A stretch of DNA of 64,000 nt from Mytilus californianus (GCF_021869535.1 NW_026262734.1:71943839-72007838); one strand, 5' to 3'. Shown: positions 36,604 through 48,477, counted from the stretch's first letter. Notes: generated by a model not told the origin, from the sequence alone. A program made the numbers and translations.

Positions 36604-38210
36604 CAAGAAATGATTGTATCAGGATGCTGTTACAAAGTCTCCCAAACGAAGCTCCCATAATTCCTAATTCCCAGGGTCGCCTGACATTGGGCAAAGTCCA
36701 GTGAAAATTGGTTTGGTCCAGTAAAGTTATATGCATTAGTGATGCCTGGGGACTAACCCTGTATATCATTCAAATCATCTTGGCATGACAAACCTGAATT
36801 TATATGGTTTAGGGTTTGGGATCTCGACCATTTACAAGATATTAGAACTTTCTCAAATGGCAGGGGGTCGGGATGACCCCTTGGGACTAATCCTGTATAT
36901 CATTCAAACCATCTATGCATGACAAACCAGAATATATATGGATTAGGGGTGGGGATTGACCACTTACAAGATATTAGAACTTTCTTATGTGTCATGGGGG
37001 GGGGTGACCCCTGGGGACTAACCCTGTATTACATTTGATGTGCTTTATCATGACAAACCAGAATATATAGGGTTTAGGGGTGGGGATCTCGACCATTTAC
37101 AAGATATTAGAACTTTCTCAAATGGCAGGGGGTCGGGATGACCCCTGGGGACTAACCATGTATATCATTCAAACCATCTTCACATGACAAACCAGAATAT
37201 ATATGGTTTAGGGGTGGGGATCTTGACCACTTACAAGATATTAGAACTTTCTTAAATGGCAGGGGGTGGGGGTGACCCCTGGGGACTAACCCTGTATTTC
37301 ATTTGATGTGCTTTATCATGACAAACCAGAATATATATATGGTTTAGGGGTGGGGATCTCGACCATTGACAAGATATTAAAACTTTCTCAAATGGCAGGG
37401 GGTCGGGATGACCCCTGGGGACTAACCATGTATATCATTCAAACCATCTTAGCATGACAAACCAGAATATATATGGTTTAGGGGTGGGGATCTTGACCAC
37501 CTACAAGATATTAGAACTTTCTTAAATGGCATGGGGTGGGGGTGACCCCTGGGGACTAACCCTGTTTTTCATTTGATGTGCTTTATCATGACAAACCAGA
37601 ATATATATGGTTTAGGGGTGGGGATCTCGACCATTTACAAGATATTAGAACTTTCTCAAATGACAGGGGGTCGGGATGACCCCTGGGGACTTACCCTGTA
37701 TATCATTCAAACCATCTTAGCATGAAAAACCAAAAAATATATGGTTTAGGGGTGGGGATCTTGACCACTTACAAGGTATTAGAACTTTCTTAAATAGCAG
37801 GGGGTGGGGGTGACCCCTGGGGACTAACCCTGTATTTCATTTAATGGGCTTTATCATTTAGAACATTTTCAATTAAAAAGATTGTGTCTATCACAAACAG
37901 TTTTCAATTTTTAATCATTTGAAAATTTTTAAAAATAAAATCCCATAGGGTTCTATAGTAAAACCCTCTTTTCTTTTTGCCCCTCAAAGTACCCCTTTAT
38001 AAACCCCATTGCACAAACAAAACCCTGATTGCACCACTAGACATGTTAGTCTAACATATTGTGAAACCCCAAGTTAATCTGACAAGCGGTTTTGGAGAAC
38101 GGGTGCGGACAAGTTCAAATTTAAAAGCGGCGGAAGAGGAAGAAGAAGAATAATAATAATAAGAACTGAGCAAAAACAATAAGTCTTCCCAAACTTCGTT
38201 TGGGAGACTT
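36604..38210 (+). mobile_element. F8 element, copy b, complete
   Basis: 5' hairpin GTATCAG-GATG-CTGTTAC (36616-36633, one mismatch) then AAGTCTCCCAAACGAAG (from 36635). The body is a G-rich tandem array to about 37860, followed by a non-repetitive part, GCGGCGGAAGAGGAAGAAG, and a 3' hairpin AAGTCTTCCCAAAC-TTC-GTTTGGGAGACTT (38181-38210, one unpaired base). It is inserted in F7'. Confidence 0.88.
36780..37860 (+). repeat. F8 array of alternating ~134-bp monomers
   Basis: Two monomer types alternate: one with CTCGACCATTTACAAG and GGGGGTCGGGATGACCCC, the other with TTGACCACTTACAAG and GGGGTGGGGGTGACCCC. The dimer period is about 265-270 bp (36823, 37088, 37358, 37626). Confidence 0.85.
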
Positions 38211-38339
38211 AAATATTGAAGCTGTAGCTCAAAATGTGTAGGAGGAGATAGCCGGACAAACCATGTATCTATATCTGGACGGACGAACGGACAGGGGTAA
38301 ATTAATATGCCCCTCGACATTTTGTCGCAGGGGCATAAA

Positions 38340-38520
38340 AACATGTTATAACTGAATTTTTTTAGTAACTTTGTAATTGTATTTCCAACACTAACTGTAG
38401 CCATTGGGGCAATCATTTAAACCTATTAAATATATCTAAGTTATGGTGACATAAATATTGTTGTAATATGAATGGTAATTTTTTTCTTTGTTGTTAGAGT
38501 GAGTTAACTTCTGATATTTT
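38340..38520. other. No recognised feature
   Basis: Short unassigned AT-rich stretch after the F7' element. Confidence 0.4.
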
Positions 38521-38526
38521 TAAAGG

Positions 38527-38661
38527 AGTGCATTAACTGAATAGATTTTTAGTTAGAGCACTGTAGAATCCCGCCGTTGACCGCTTCTTATAGGAATAGC
38601 AAAGAATGGGTGGAGCTTAAAGCAGTGCTCTAACTTCCATCTCAGAAGTTGTTAATGCACT
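38527..38661. mobile_element. 135-bp MITE-like inverted repeat
   Basis: The left end AGTGCATTAAC and an inner GTTAGAGCACTG are matched by the right end GTTAATGCACT and an inner CAGTGCTCTAAC. The arms are about 40 bp with gaps. Target duplication is not clear. Confidence 0.7.
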
Positions 38662-38664
38662 GGC

Positions 38665-39365
38665 TGGCTCCGCCTCTTTGGACTAGTAAATAATGAAAGG
38701 ATAAAACAAAATGTAATAAAAATGAACATAAATTTTCCTATCTTCATTTTGGTTGTATACCTGTTTCTATAATGTCGGAATTAATATTCCAAAAATATAT
38801 GTCACTGGATGTTTAGTCATTTTCCCCATTTCACAAAGATTTATTGTGAATTGACACTTCAAATATTTATCCCTGGACCTAAGTCAACAATCAATTAACC
38901 AATCTGTTTCAAGTTGTATGGAATGGAAGAATAGTTTCTACTTCATAATTGGTTTTAGAGAAAATGTTTAACTCCTTTGAAACTACACGTCCTTTTCAGG
39001 GTTTGAAGGCATATGAACATTGATTAAAATTTTGCCTCTATACCCCTCAAAAAATTTTAGGGAGAAAAACTATTAAAATAACACATAAATGTCTCTCGGG
39101 TCTGTAAACTTCTATGTAAATCCCACAGTAACAATTCATTTACATGTACTTGTATCTGAAATACAAATCCTACTGACATCGGCTGTATTTGTTCATTTTC
39201 TAAAAATAAAAGATAGTAATCATGATTCACAGTAATGTTTTATTGATCAGCCTTTAACCTTTTGACATTTGTCATCGCCCATTAATATTGCAAATCATAT
39301 ATAATACTGTTGATTTTTTTAAATCATATTTGAAAGAAAGAACACAGCAAGTCCATATCAGTAAT
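38665..39365. other. No recognised feature
   Basis: AT-rich intronic sequence. The end of it borders the F2 host at 39369. Confidence 0.4.
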
Positions 39366-39803
39366 CAATAAACTGCTTCGCTGAGCGCAGCTGGATACGC
39401 CCACAGAGGTCCAACCCTGAACAGTTGGGGCAAAAATGGACACAATATTCAAGCTTGATACAGGTCAGAATTTGGATTGTAATTAAATATTTGACATATT
39501 ATAGGTTTCTGAATAAATGTAGTGAAAGAACTTGAAATTAATTGTATGAATTGAATTTATATTCAATTAAAGATTTCTTGCTGTTGTGCAATACACTGTG
39601 CTGTTGCGCACTACTTAGTATATCTGTTGTCAGACTATAAACAAATAAAGTTCAATTTCTTCTCAATGTCATATTTGAAATTTATGAAAATCAATAGGGA
39701 GATTACATCAACAGATATAAACAATTCACCAAGGTTTCATGAGAACTGCTGAAAGCATTTTTTAGTTATTGTCCGAAAACTGGAAAATCACCCTTTTTTT
39801 AAG

Positions 39804-40871
39804 AACAAGAGTGCACACGCTGAAATGTCTCGCCTTCTTTAATAATCATTGATATTATGTTGATAGTCCTAAATATAAAGCTTTATTACAACTGTCACAT
39901 AAACTTAACATTAACCAAGTAAACTAAACATTGACCAATGAACCATGAAAATGAAGTCAAGTTTAGATGAACCATGCTAGGCAGGCATGTACAGCTAACA
40001 ATTCTTCCATACAACAAATATAGTTGACCTATTGCTTATAGTTTAAGAAAAACAGACCAAAACACAAAAACTTAACACTGAGCAATGAACCTTGAAAATG
40101 AGGTCAAGGTCAAATTAAACCTGCGTGACTGACAAATAGATCATAAAATATTTCCATACACCAAATATAGTTGAACTATTGCATATAGTATTAGAAAAAA
40201 AGACCAAAACTCAAAAACTTCACTTTGACCACTGAACCATGAAAATGAGGTCAAGGTCAGATGACACCTGCCCGCTAGACATGTACACCTTACAATCATT
40301 CCATACACCAAATATAGTAGACCTATTGCATACAGTATAAGAAAAACAGACCAAAACTCAAAAACTTCACTATAACCACTGAACCATGAAAATGAGGTCA
40401 AGGTCAGATGACACCTGCCAGTTGGACATGTACATCTTACAGTCCTTCCATACACAGAATATACTAGACCTATTGCTTATAGTATCTGAGATATGGACTT
40501 GACCACCAAAACTTAACCTTGTTCACTGATCCATGAAATAAGGTCGAGGTCAAGTGAAAACTGTCTGACGGGCATGAGGACCTTGCAAGGTACGCATACA
40601 TAAGAGAGAATTTAACATTACAAAAAATCTTAACTTTTTTTTCAAGTAGTCACTGAACCATGAAAATGAGGTCAAGGACATTGGACATGTGACTGACGGA
40701 AACTTCGTAACATGAAGCATCCATATCCAAAGTATGAAGCATCCAGACCTTCCACCTTCTAAAATATAAAGCTTTTAAGAAGTTAGCTAATGCCGCCGCC
40801 GCTGCCGCCGCCGCCGGATCACTATCCCTATGTCGAGCTTTCTGCGACAAAAGTCGCAGGCTCGACAATAA
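39804..40871 (+). mobile_element. F6 element, copy a, complete
   Basis: 5' ACAAGAGTGCACACGCTGAA then ATGTCTCGCC. About six 125-bp units (TTGACCACTGAACCATGAAA, TGAGGTCAAGGTCAGATGAC), a GCCGCCGCTGCC tract (40793-40816), and a strong 3' hairpin GTCGAGCTTTCTGCGAC / GTCGCAGGCTCGAC (40832-40866), then AATAAAAA. It is nested in F2-c. Confidence 0.88.
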
Positions 40872-41071
40872 AAACCTGTAACTTGGAAACATAAAATCTA
40901 AAATTTATAAAAATCCAAAAGGAGCTCATGTCAATAGATATAAACAATTCATCAAAATTTCTTGCAAGTTGGTGAAAGCATTCTTGAGTAATTGTCGAAA
41001 AACTGGAAAATCCCCCCTTTTTTAATGAATAAAACCCCAAAACTCGGAAATGGTAAATCTGAAATTTATAA

Positions 41072-42264
41072 ACTAGAGGCTCTCAAGAGCCTGTGTCGCT
41101 CACCTGACTCTACTTTGGTTTTAGAAATCATGTAAAGATAGATAAAAATCATAACAGATACCCAAATAATGATTGAGGCCAAATTTTGATTAATATTTGG
41201 TCCCGTTATTTAATAAAATATCCTGGTGGCCATCTTGAACAGAAAATCGGCAACAAAGTAGCAACACTTGGTCAGCACTTCAAAAGGAACATTCATGCCA
41301 TGTTTGGTTTCATTCCATTCAGTGGTACTCTAAAAGAAGACATTTGTATGTATTTCCCATAGGGTCCTATGTAAAAGTAAGCCCCCCCCCCCCCCCCCCC
41401 TAGCGGCCATCTTGGATGATGGATCGACTGCAAAGTAACAACACTTGGTCAGCAACTCATAAGGAACATTCATGCCATGTTTGGTTCAATTCCATTCAGT
41501 GGTTCTCTAAAAGAAGACAATTGTATGTATTTCCCATAGGGTCCTATGTTAAACTAAGTCCCCCGCTGTCCGCCATCTTGGATGATGGACCGGCTGCAAA
41601 GTAACAACACTTGGTCAACATCTCATAAGGAACATTCATGCCATGTTTGGTTCCATTCCATTTATTGGTTCTCTAAAAGAAGACATTTTTATGTATTTCC
41701 CATAGGGTCCTATGTAAAACTAAGTCCCCCGCTGGCGGCCATCGTGGATGATGGATCGGCTACAAAGTAACAACACTTGGTCAGCACCTCATAAGGAACA
41801 TTCATGCCATGTTTGGTTTCATTCCATTCAGTGGTTCTCTAAAAGAAGACATTTGTATGTATTTCCCTTAGGGTCCTATGTTAAACTAAGTTCCCCGATG
41901 GCGGCCATCTTGGATGATGGATCAGCTACAAAGTAACAACACATGGTCAGCACCTCATAAGGAACATTCAAGCCATGTTTGGTTTTATTCCATTCAGTGG
42001 TTCTCTAAAAGAAGTCATTTGTATGCATTTCCCATAGGGTCCTATGTTAAACTAAGTCCCCCGCTGGCGGCCATCTTGGATGATGGATCGGCTACAAAGT
42101 AACAACACTTGGTCAGCACCTCATGAGGAACATTCATTCCATTCAGTGGTTCTCTAGAAGAAGTTCAAAATGTAAAAAGTTAACGCCGACGACATACGAC
42201 GCCGGACGACAAACGCCAAGTGATGAGAAAAGCTCACTTGGCCCTTCGGGCCAGGTGAGCTAAA
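41072..42264 (+). mobile_element. F1 element, copy d, complete
   Basis: 5' AGGCTCTCAAGAGCCT and GTGTCGCTCACCTG, 166-bp units spaced exactly 166 bp (41416, 41582, 41748, 41914), a C-run at 41383-41400, a CGACGACATACGACG tract, and a 3' hairpin AGCTCACTTGGCCC-TTC-GGGCCAGGTGAGCT (42231-42261). It is nested in F2-c. Confidence 0.9.
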
Positions 42265-42384
42265 AACGAAAGGAAGCTCACGTCAATAGATATAAACAAT
42301 TCACCAAAGTTTCATGCATATTGGTTAAAGCTTTTTTGAGTTAATGTCCGACATGTTGACCACGGATGGATGGACAGACGGACG

Positions 42385-43935
42385 GTATATTTTTGCTTAT
42401 TTAAGTTTCTATCTATCTATTATAATTTTTAAGATATAAGGCAAAAACACAAAAAATTGGTAAAATTATCTACAAAGGGCAATAACTCTAATAAGGAGTC
42501 GACTGACAATTTTGACTATGTTTGACTTATTTGTAGAACTTTTCTTGCTGATCACTTTTGCATTTTAAAGTTTCTCTCTATCTTTGATAGTTTTCAAGAT
42601 AATAGGCAACAAACTGCTTCGCTGAGTGCAGCTGGATATGCCCGCAGAGGTCCAACCCTGAACAAAAATGGACACAATATTCAATCTTGATACAGGTCTG
42701 AATTTGGATTGTAATTAAATATTTGATATATTATAGGTTTCTGAATAAATGTAGTAAAAGAACTTGAAATTGGTTATATGAAAGATTTCTTGCTGTTGTG
42801 CAATACTTAGTAAATCTGTTGTCAGACTATAAACAAATAAAATCTTAAAACTCGGAAATGTAAAATCGAAAATTTATAAAAATCAAAAGGGAGCTTACAA
42901 AAATAGATATAAACAATTTACCAAAGTTTCATAAAAAATGCTGAAAGCATTTTTGAGTTATTGTCCGAAAACTGGAAAATCCACCTTTTTGTAATGAATA
43001 AAACCCCATAAAATCGGAAACGTATAGTCTGAAATTTATAAAAATCAAAAGGGAGCTCATGTCGATAGAAATAAACAATTCACCAAAGTTTCTTGCAAAT
43101 TGGTGAAATTGTTTTTGAGTTATTGTCTGAAAACTGGAAAATCCCCCCTTTATTAATAAATAAAACCCCAAAACTCGGAAACGGTAAATCCGAAATTTAT
43201 AAAAAACCAAAGGGAGCTCACGTCAATATATATGAACAATTCACAAAAATTTCATGCAAATTGGTGAAATTGTTTTTGAGTTATTGTCTGAAAACTGGAA
43301 AATCCCCCCTTTTTTTAATGAATAAAACCCCAAAACTCGGAAATGGTAAATCTGAAATTTATAAAAAACGAAAGGGAGCTCACGTCAATAGATATAAACA
43401 ATTCACCAAAGTTTCATGCATATTGGTTTAAGCGTTTTTGAATTAATGTCTGACATGTTGATGACGGACGGACGGACAGAAGGTCAACGGTATACCATAA
43501 GACGTCCCGTAAACGGGCGTATAAAAATGAAAAAAAATGGTAAAATTTGTCATATAAGGGCAATAACTCCTATAAGGAGTCGTCTGACAGTTTTGACTTA
43601 AATAGACAATTGGTAGGGGTGTTCATTTTGAACATTTCTGCCCCTGTCAGATTTTTTCTATTTATAACAGTTTTCAAAATAATAGACAAAACTTGCATTT
43701 TACCTCTATGTTCTATTTTTAGCCATGTCGGCCATCTTGGTTGGCAGGCGGGATCATCGGACACATTTTTTGAACTAGATACCCCAATAATGATTGTGGC
43801 CAAGTTTGGTTAAATTTGGCCAAGTAGTTTCAGAGGAGAAGATTTTTGTAAAAGTTAACGCACGACAATGACGGACGATGGACACCATGTGATGAGAAAA
43901 GCTCACTTTGCCCATTGGGCCAGGTGAGCTAAAAA
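42385..43935 (+). mobile_element. F1 element, copy e, 5'-truncated, host of F2
   Basis: Begins inside the long F1 unit (GGGCAATAACTC, AAGGAGTCGACTGACAATTT), is interrupted by F2-d, and resumes with GCCATGTCGGCCATCTTGG. It ends with a GACGGACGATGG tract and a hairpin AGCTCAC / GTGAGCT whose inner arm TTTGCCC-ATT-GGGCCA has a mismatch (43900-43930). Confidence 0.78.
42610..43527 (+). mobile_element. F2 element, copy d, nested in F1
   Basis: 5' AAACTGCTTCGCTGAGTGCA then GGATATGCCCGCAGAGG, about four tandem units, GACGGACGGACGGACAG, and a 3' hairpin AGACGTCCCG-TAA-ACGGGCGTAT (43500-43522). Confidence 0.87.
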
Positions 43936-44099
43936 TGACCATAGTACAATAACACACTGGCGGGATGTATAAGTACCGAGCCACGCCAAAAGGATATTAC
44001 CAAAAATGGACTAAACAGTAAAGGTTAATAATTTACAAAGACAAATAAAAGAACAATATAACACGTAATTAAGATGATAAACAACGTCAGAACCAAGAA

Positions 44100-45480
44100 T
44101 CTATACTTCAAGACCATCATCTATTATTTGTGAAGTTGATATGGAATATTTATCCACAAGGTCTTGGTATCTTCAGATGAACTTCTTTAGAAAAAGGACG
44201 GGACGTTTTTTGACATAACCCTGGTTCATCAACTTTCTGCTAAGACACTTGTGATTTTTTATAAAGTCTGAGTAGCAGCTGCAAGCTCTTGAAAACCAAA
44301 TGAGTTGTGAAATGTATATTGCTACTAAGGTGAGGGAAAATTATAATTTCAAAATTAAAATCGTCTCGTTTGTCATAGATTCTGGTACTGAGATGACCGC
44401 TCATGTCAAATTTGAGGTATAATTCTAAAAATGAGGCGGAGGAAGCCGTGTCTGTTGTTTTTTTAGTTTCTAGTTCTGGAGGATATATGAATGGAACCCA
44501 ATCAGAAAAGTTTGGATTGTTAATGGAAAGAACATCATCAATATATCTTGATTTGAAATTAAATGATCTGGCTTCTTTGATCTTCTTGTTTTTGACAAGT
44601 GTCTGAAGCAACTCTGACTCATATGAAAATAAGAAGAGGTCAGCAAGGAGAGGCACACAGTTCGTTCCCATAGGAATGCCGACAATTTGTTGAAAAAGTC
44701 TACCTCCAAATTCAACAAATATGTTGTCAATAAGAAACTCCAGCATACTGATCACTTGTTCCTCTGTGTAGCATGTTTTACCTTTTTGTTCACTATTAAC
44801 AAAATATGCCGTATGGTATCCCAAAGTAATAAATTTATAGCATATGCTAACATTTCTATATTGAAAAGCATTGTGGATTATTTCTTTTAGATGATTTTTC
44901 AATTTCACATGGGGAATGGTGGTATACAGGGTTGAAAAATCAAAAGTTTTGATAGAACTAATTTCAGAGAAAGATCGAGATTTAAAATTATCCATAAGTT
45001 CTTTAGAGTTTTTTAGAATCCACATATGGTTAATACCACAACGCAAGTAAACAGTTTCACAGTATTTCTGAAGACCCTCTTTCACTGCGGACAGAATTTT
45101 TGTCAATCTAATGGACAATTCCTTTGTAGAACATGCAGATGAGCCGGCAATGTACCGTTGTTTGTACAGAATTTTGTGAAGCTTAGGTATCCAATACAAA
45201 CAAGGTAAGTCCTCAGATTTGCTGTTCAATGTAATGTTCATTGAAGCCATGAAGGACTTATGATTTACCAAAATCTCATCCTTGTCAAATGATATGTTTT
45301 TTTATGTGGGATTACCTGAGTGCTCATTTATTCCTAACTCTTTTACAAGACACTCGTAGTAGTACGATTTACATACAAAGACAATATCATTTGAAGCTTT
45401 GTCCGCAGGAACAACAACATATTTATCGTGAAGAGATGAAAGACATTTCATAGCTTCTTTGTCTCTGAAAACAGACAATA
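44100..45480 (-). pseudogene. Penelope-like element reverse transcriptase, broken
   Basis: Reading down from 45480, the minus strand gives KYVVVPADKAS, then an in-frame TAA near 45305, then an open stretch of 343 codons (45271-44240). That stretch holds the Penelope-type RT signatures LYWIPKLHK, FDFSTLYTTIPH, IPMGTNCVPLLADLFL and YIDDVL (catalytic Asp pair). The frame then shifts, and NQGYVKKRP... YQDLVDKYS can be read to about 44110, typical of the C-terminal region. No GIY-YIG endonuclease domain is seen. Short matches to the 3' flank continue to about 43960. The 5' end stops abruptly at 45480, where a plus-strand LINE begins. The ORF is unusually intact compared with the other retroelements here. 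Confidence 0.85.
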
Positions 45481-46073
45481 TTCTGATAAAAAATTTATAA
45501 ATTTTGGTGTTCCACAGGGCTTAATACTTGGTCCCATTTTGTTTTGTACATAAATGACCTTCCATTATATATTAAAAACTACCATACAGACTTGTATGCA
45601 GAGATGCAATCAAAAGTACAAGATGATCTCCAATATGTTGAAAAATGGTGTCATGAAAATATCATGTTCATAAATTTAGGATAAAACTAAATGTATGGTT
45701 AAAGGTACAAGACAAAGACTGCGTTTCCATCAAGCAGAACCAGTTCTAACAATTGAGAATAATATTCTTCAAAAATCATCCATTGAAAAACTTTTAGGTG
45801 TTAGAATTTACTCTAATCTATCATGGACAGGACATGTTAATTACTTGTGTTCATCAATATCATCTAGACTTCATTTACTCTCTAAGATCAAGAAATTTCT
45901 AAATATTGATTCAAGAAAATTATTTTATAATGGTTATATTCTCCCACTGATAGATTATTGTTGTATTATTTGGAGTGGTTGTGCTAAAAATGAGTTAGTA
46001 AGAATAATCAAATTGCAGAAAAGGGCTGCAAGACTAATTTTAGATGCTGATCCACTTTCAGCATCAGCACCAC

Positions 46074-46913
46074 CAGGGATTGACATTACCGTTTGTCCGG
46101 TACAAGTTAAAGTAGGCATCGGACAAGTAGAATCAACATATTAGTTGTCTGATGGGAAAAAGTTAAAAATCATCTATTAGAACTTATTCCCTTATTGACC
46201 TACAATTATTTAGTTTACATTATTTCTAAAGAGTTGCATAGCGTAATTATCAATTTAAGTACATTGGTTTGCAATCATTCAACGATTAATTGGCTTCTTT
46301 GACAACTATATTGCTGATAAACGTGCGTAAAGGTAAGCAAATTTCGATTTCTTCTGGTTAAATAGCCTGAGCATATGTCTATCACCTGATCAATTGCATC
46401 ATCACTTTTCGTTCTCTTGGAATTTACCACTATTGCAAACATGCATGATAACTGAAGTCAATTTCTGTTAAAAAAAATATTGACAAGCATATTTTCGGAT
46501 ACTATTTAACAGCTTAAGGATAATCTTGAAAATAATAGAACTCAGCTAGTGTAACCAGGATGCGTCCCACGGATGCACAGGTTAATGATATGGTGCAACT
46601 AGACCAGGACTCATGTAAGCGCCTTATTAAGAATACTGAATTATATGTCAAAAAGACATAAAATTAGAATATTGCAAACAATAAATTAATTGTGTATAAA
46701 GTGATTGCCTTGTTTAATATTCATCAGGAGCGCTTGAGAAGTCTAAAGTTTATACATTATCTAATAAATATTTCAGTACGTAAGGACACACGCAGCATTA
46801 TTTAATTTTTTGAAAATTTGATTCCGGCAAGTGAGTTTAGAAGAAAAACAAGTTGATTTTCTTGCAACTTGCCTGAACAGACAAGTTAAAAAAAATGATA
46901 ATATAGAGGCTGG
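46074..46913. mobile_element. 840-bp insertion in the LINE ORF with ACCAC duplication
   Basis: The insertion starts CAGGGATTGACATT and ends TATAGAGGCTGG. ACCAC precedes it (46069-46073) and follows it (46914-46918), and joining the flanks at one copy restores the RT frame (SAPLVKQ). The CAG...CTG ends recall hAT-type elements, but a clean 8-bp duplication is absent and the terminal inverted repeat is weak. The small reading frames inside match no family I know. Confidence 0.65.
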
Positions 46914-46996
46914 ACCACTGGTTAAACAGCTTGGGTGGATGACAGTGGAGAGCAGAACCTCATACCATAAATCTGTTTTGATGCATAAATACACTA

Positions 46997-47598
46997 AAGG
47001 GGCATTAGCTGTCAAATTCATGCATGTACTCGATAATAATATATCAGAATTTTGTGTGTATTTTAGTCTAGACACCATCTAATTAACTATCGAGATGACC
47101 TCCGAAGACTGCCGATGGTCACATAACCCGATATAAACATAAACATAAATATAAATAGATAGCGACCTTGTGCAATTGGATTTTTTTAGGTCTGTTTGAT
47201 TTCATGTTATAGGTTAAAACATACGTTAATCATCGTTTTTACCTGTATAAGAATGCTTTTTTGTGGATCGAATCAGTCAACAAAATGGTTCACCTTTGTT
47301 TCACTTTCAATGTTGACATTCATTTCCTTTTAATTTGCTGAACACGACTAATACATGCGTAACCAATCTCTAGCTAATGGGTTAAATTGAAGGTCACATG
47401 AATATGGATTCACTGAGGTCGAATTATTCACTTGCAAGTGAATAATTCATCAGCGATGTTTCTTTGCTTATTCTGACAAAATTGAACCAAATTGGCTGCT
47501 AAAAGCGAATCATTATTTCATTATTTCACTTTTATTAATGATTGAACCAAACAAAATCATATTCTAATTTTTTTCACATCTCGTAGCTAATGCCCCTT
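46997..47598. mobile_element. MITE with 14-bp terminal inverted repeats and TA duplication
   Basis: The ends are AAGGGGCATTAGCT and its exact reverse complement, flanked by TA on both sides (46995-46996 and 47599-47600). Removing the element with one TA restores the LINE frame (HKYT-K-NEVPVYL). TA duplication and small size fit a Tc1/mariner-mobilised MITE. It has no transposase and carries a perfect 28-bp palindrome at 47421-47448. Confidence 0.85.
47421..47448. repeat. Perfect 28-bp palindrome
   Basis: The left half is GAATTATTCACTTG and the right half is its exact reverse complement with no loop. It lies inside the TA-flanked MITE. Confidence 0.9.
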
Positions 47599-48008
47599 TA
47601 AGAATGAAGTCCCTGTATATTTAACTGAAAAATTTAAAGAAATGCCAGAAATTAATCAATATTGTGTGAGAAATATGTCTTGCAAACAATTGCAAGTTCC
47701 AAAAATCAAAACAGAGCTGTATAAGAAATCTTTTATATATTCAGGATCTATTTTATGGAATAACTTACCAATATCCCTGAAAAAATGAACTCAAGTACAA
47801 GCTCATTCAAAAAATATTTAAAAAATTACTTATTGGAACATTAAGAAGCTGTGTAATTTTATATGCATAATAATTTTTTCACACACTTACTTAAACTTTA
47901 AATATTGTTGAGGTACTTTGAATGATGCCAATACTATATGAATTCATCATTTCTACCTGTTTTGAAAAAGGTATATTTCATAACAATTTCTCATTTGATT
48001 TTTCTTAT

Positions 48009-48477
48009 GGTATAGAACCACTAATTCAGGCCCAGTCGGAAAGAACATACAAGAAAGTAGTACATATTTTAAACAAAATAGTTCCTACGCATAGCTGTAT
48101 CTTTGTCAATAGTGGGAATATTTGGGTAGTTTTAGTATCAAATGAAAGCTTGGGGACTTGGGATCACTGAAGAACCCTTGTTGAAAGTTTTATTTGAATA
48201 ATAAAGAAGTATATGAAATTTAAATAGGAGGGCTCATTTGCCCTGTTGTTCAGATCAGAAGTTCCTGTTTTTGTACTATCAAACTTTCGGGAACCAGTAC
48301 GCTCTAATATGCAATTAAAGGTATGTTGATTTTTTCAGCACACGTCAACATAAGGTACAGTTTTGACATGAAATAACTGCCACTTTATTTGAACTTAAGA
48401 CAAAGTAGCCATTTATGCTTGAAATTGCAGAATTTAACATAGAAAGCAATGGGGCTATGAATTAGTGGTTTTATACC
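48009..48477. repeat. 469-bp terminal direct repeat, copy 1
   Basis: Begins GGTATAGAACC and ends GGTTTTATACC, with inverted ends of 19 bp. It contains an AATAAAG signal-like string. It looks identical to copy 2. Confidence 0.9.

Larger units (their letters stand above)
35120..38340 (+). mobile_element. F7' element, copy b, host of three nested elements
   Basis: 5' motif AAATGATGCCCCGCCGG (about 35145). Body units share GACTAAGTC, GCATTTTGAGAATATTT, TCAAAATCCTG, ATGCACAC and GTAGGAGGAGATAGC. An ACGG tract (38275-38295) and a 3' hairpin ATGCCCCTCGACA-TTT-TGTCGCAGGGGCAT (38307-38336) follow. Nested inside are F7-a, F7-b and F8-b. Confidence 0.75.
39369..42385 (+). mobile_element. F2 element, copy c, host of F6 and F1
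   Basis: 5' AAACTGCTTCGCTGAGCGCA then GGATACGCCCACAGAGG. Its tandem units are visible at 39680-39800, 40870-41071 and 42263-42350, interrupted by F6-a (39804-40871) and F1-d (41072-42264). A GATGGACAGACGGACGG tract ends it, but the 3' hairpin is missing and F1-type sequence follows. Confidence 0.82.
45490..47850 (+). pseudogene. LINE reverse transcriptase, split by two insertions
   Basis: Starting beside the Penelope-like copy, the plus strand reads INFGVPQGLILGPILF and INDLPLYIK, frameshifts, then QDDLQYVEKWCHENIMF, and a long frame (45695-46073) with the RT thumb region ending KLQKRAARLILDAD. An 840-bp insertion (46074-46913) follows. The frame resumes as PLVKQLGWMTVESRTSYHKS, is cut by a 602-bp element (46997-47598), and resumes as NEVPVYLTEKFKEM to the typical C-terminus SGSILWNNLPISLK near 47790. 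Removing either insertion restores the reading frame exactly. The wording fits the Jockey/CR1/L2 group of LINEs. The 5' part, including the endonuclease, is missing. Confidence 0.85.

Noticed and set aside
46831..47082. Independent 83-residue protein
   Set aside because: Its middle is part of the LINE RT C-terminal region (PLVKQLGWMTVE); the start lies in the 840-bp insert and the end in the MITE.
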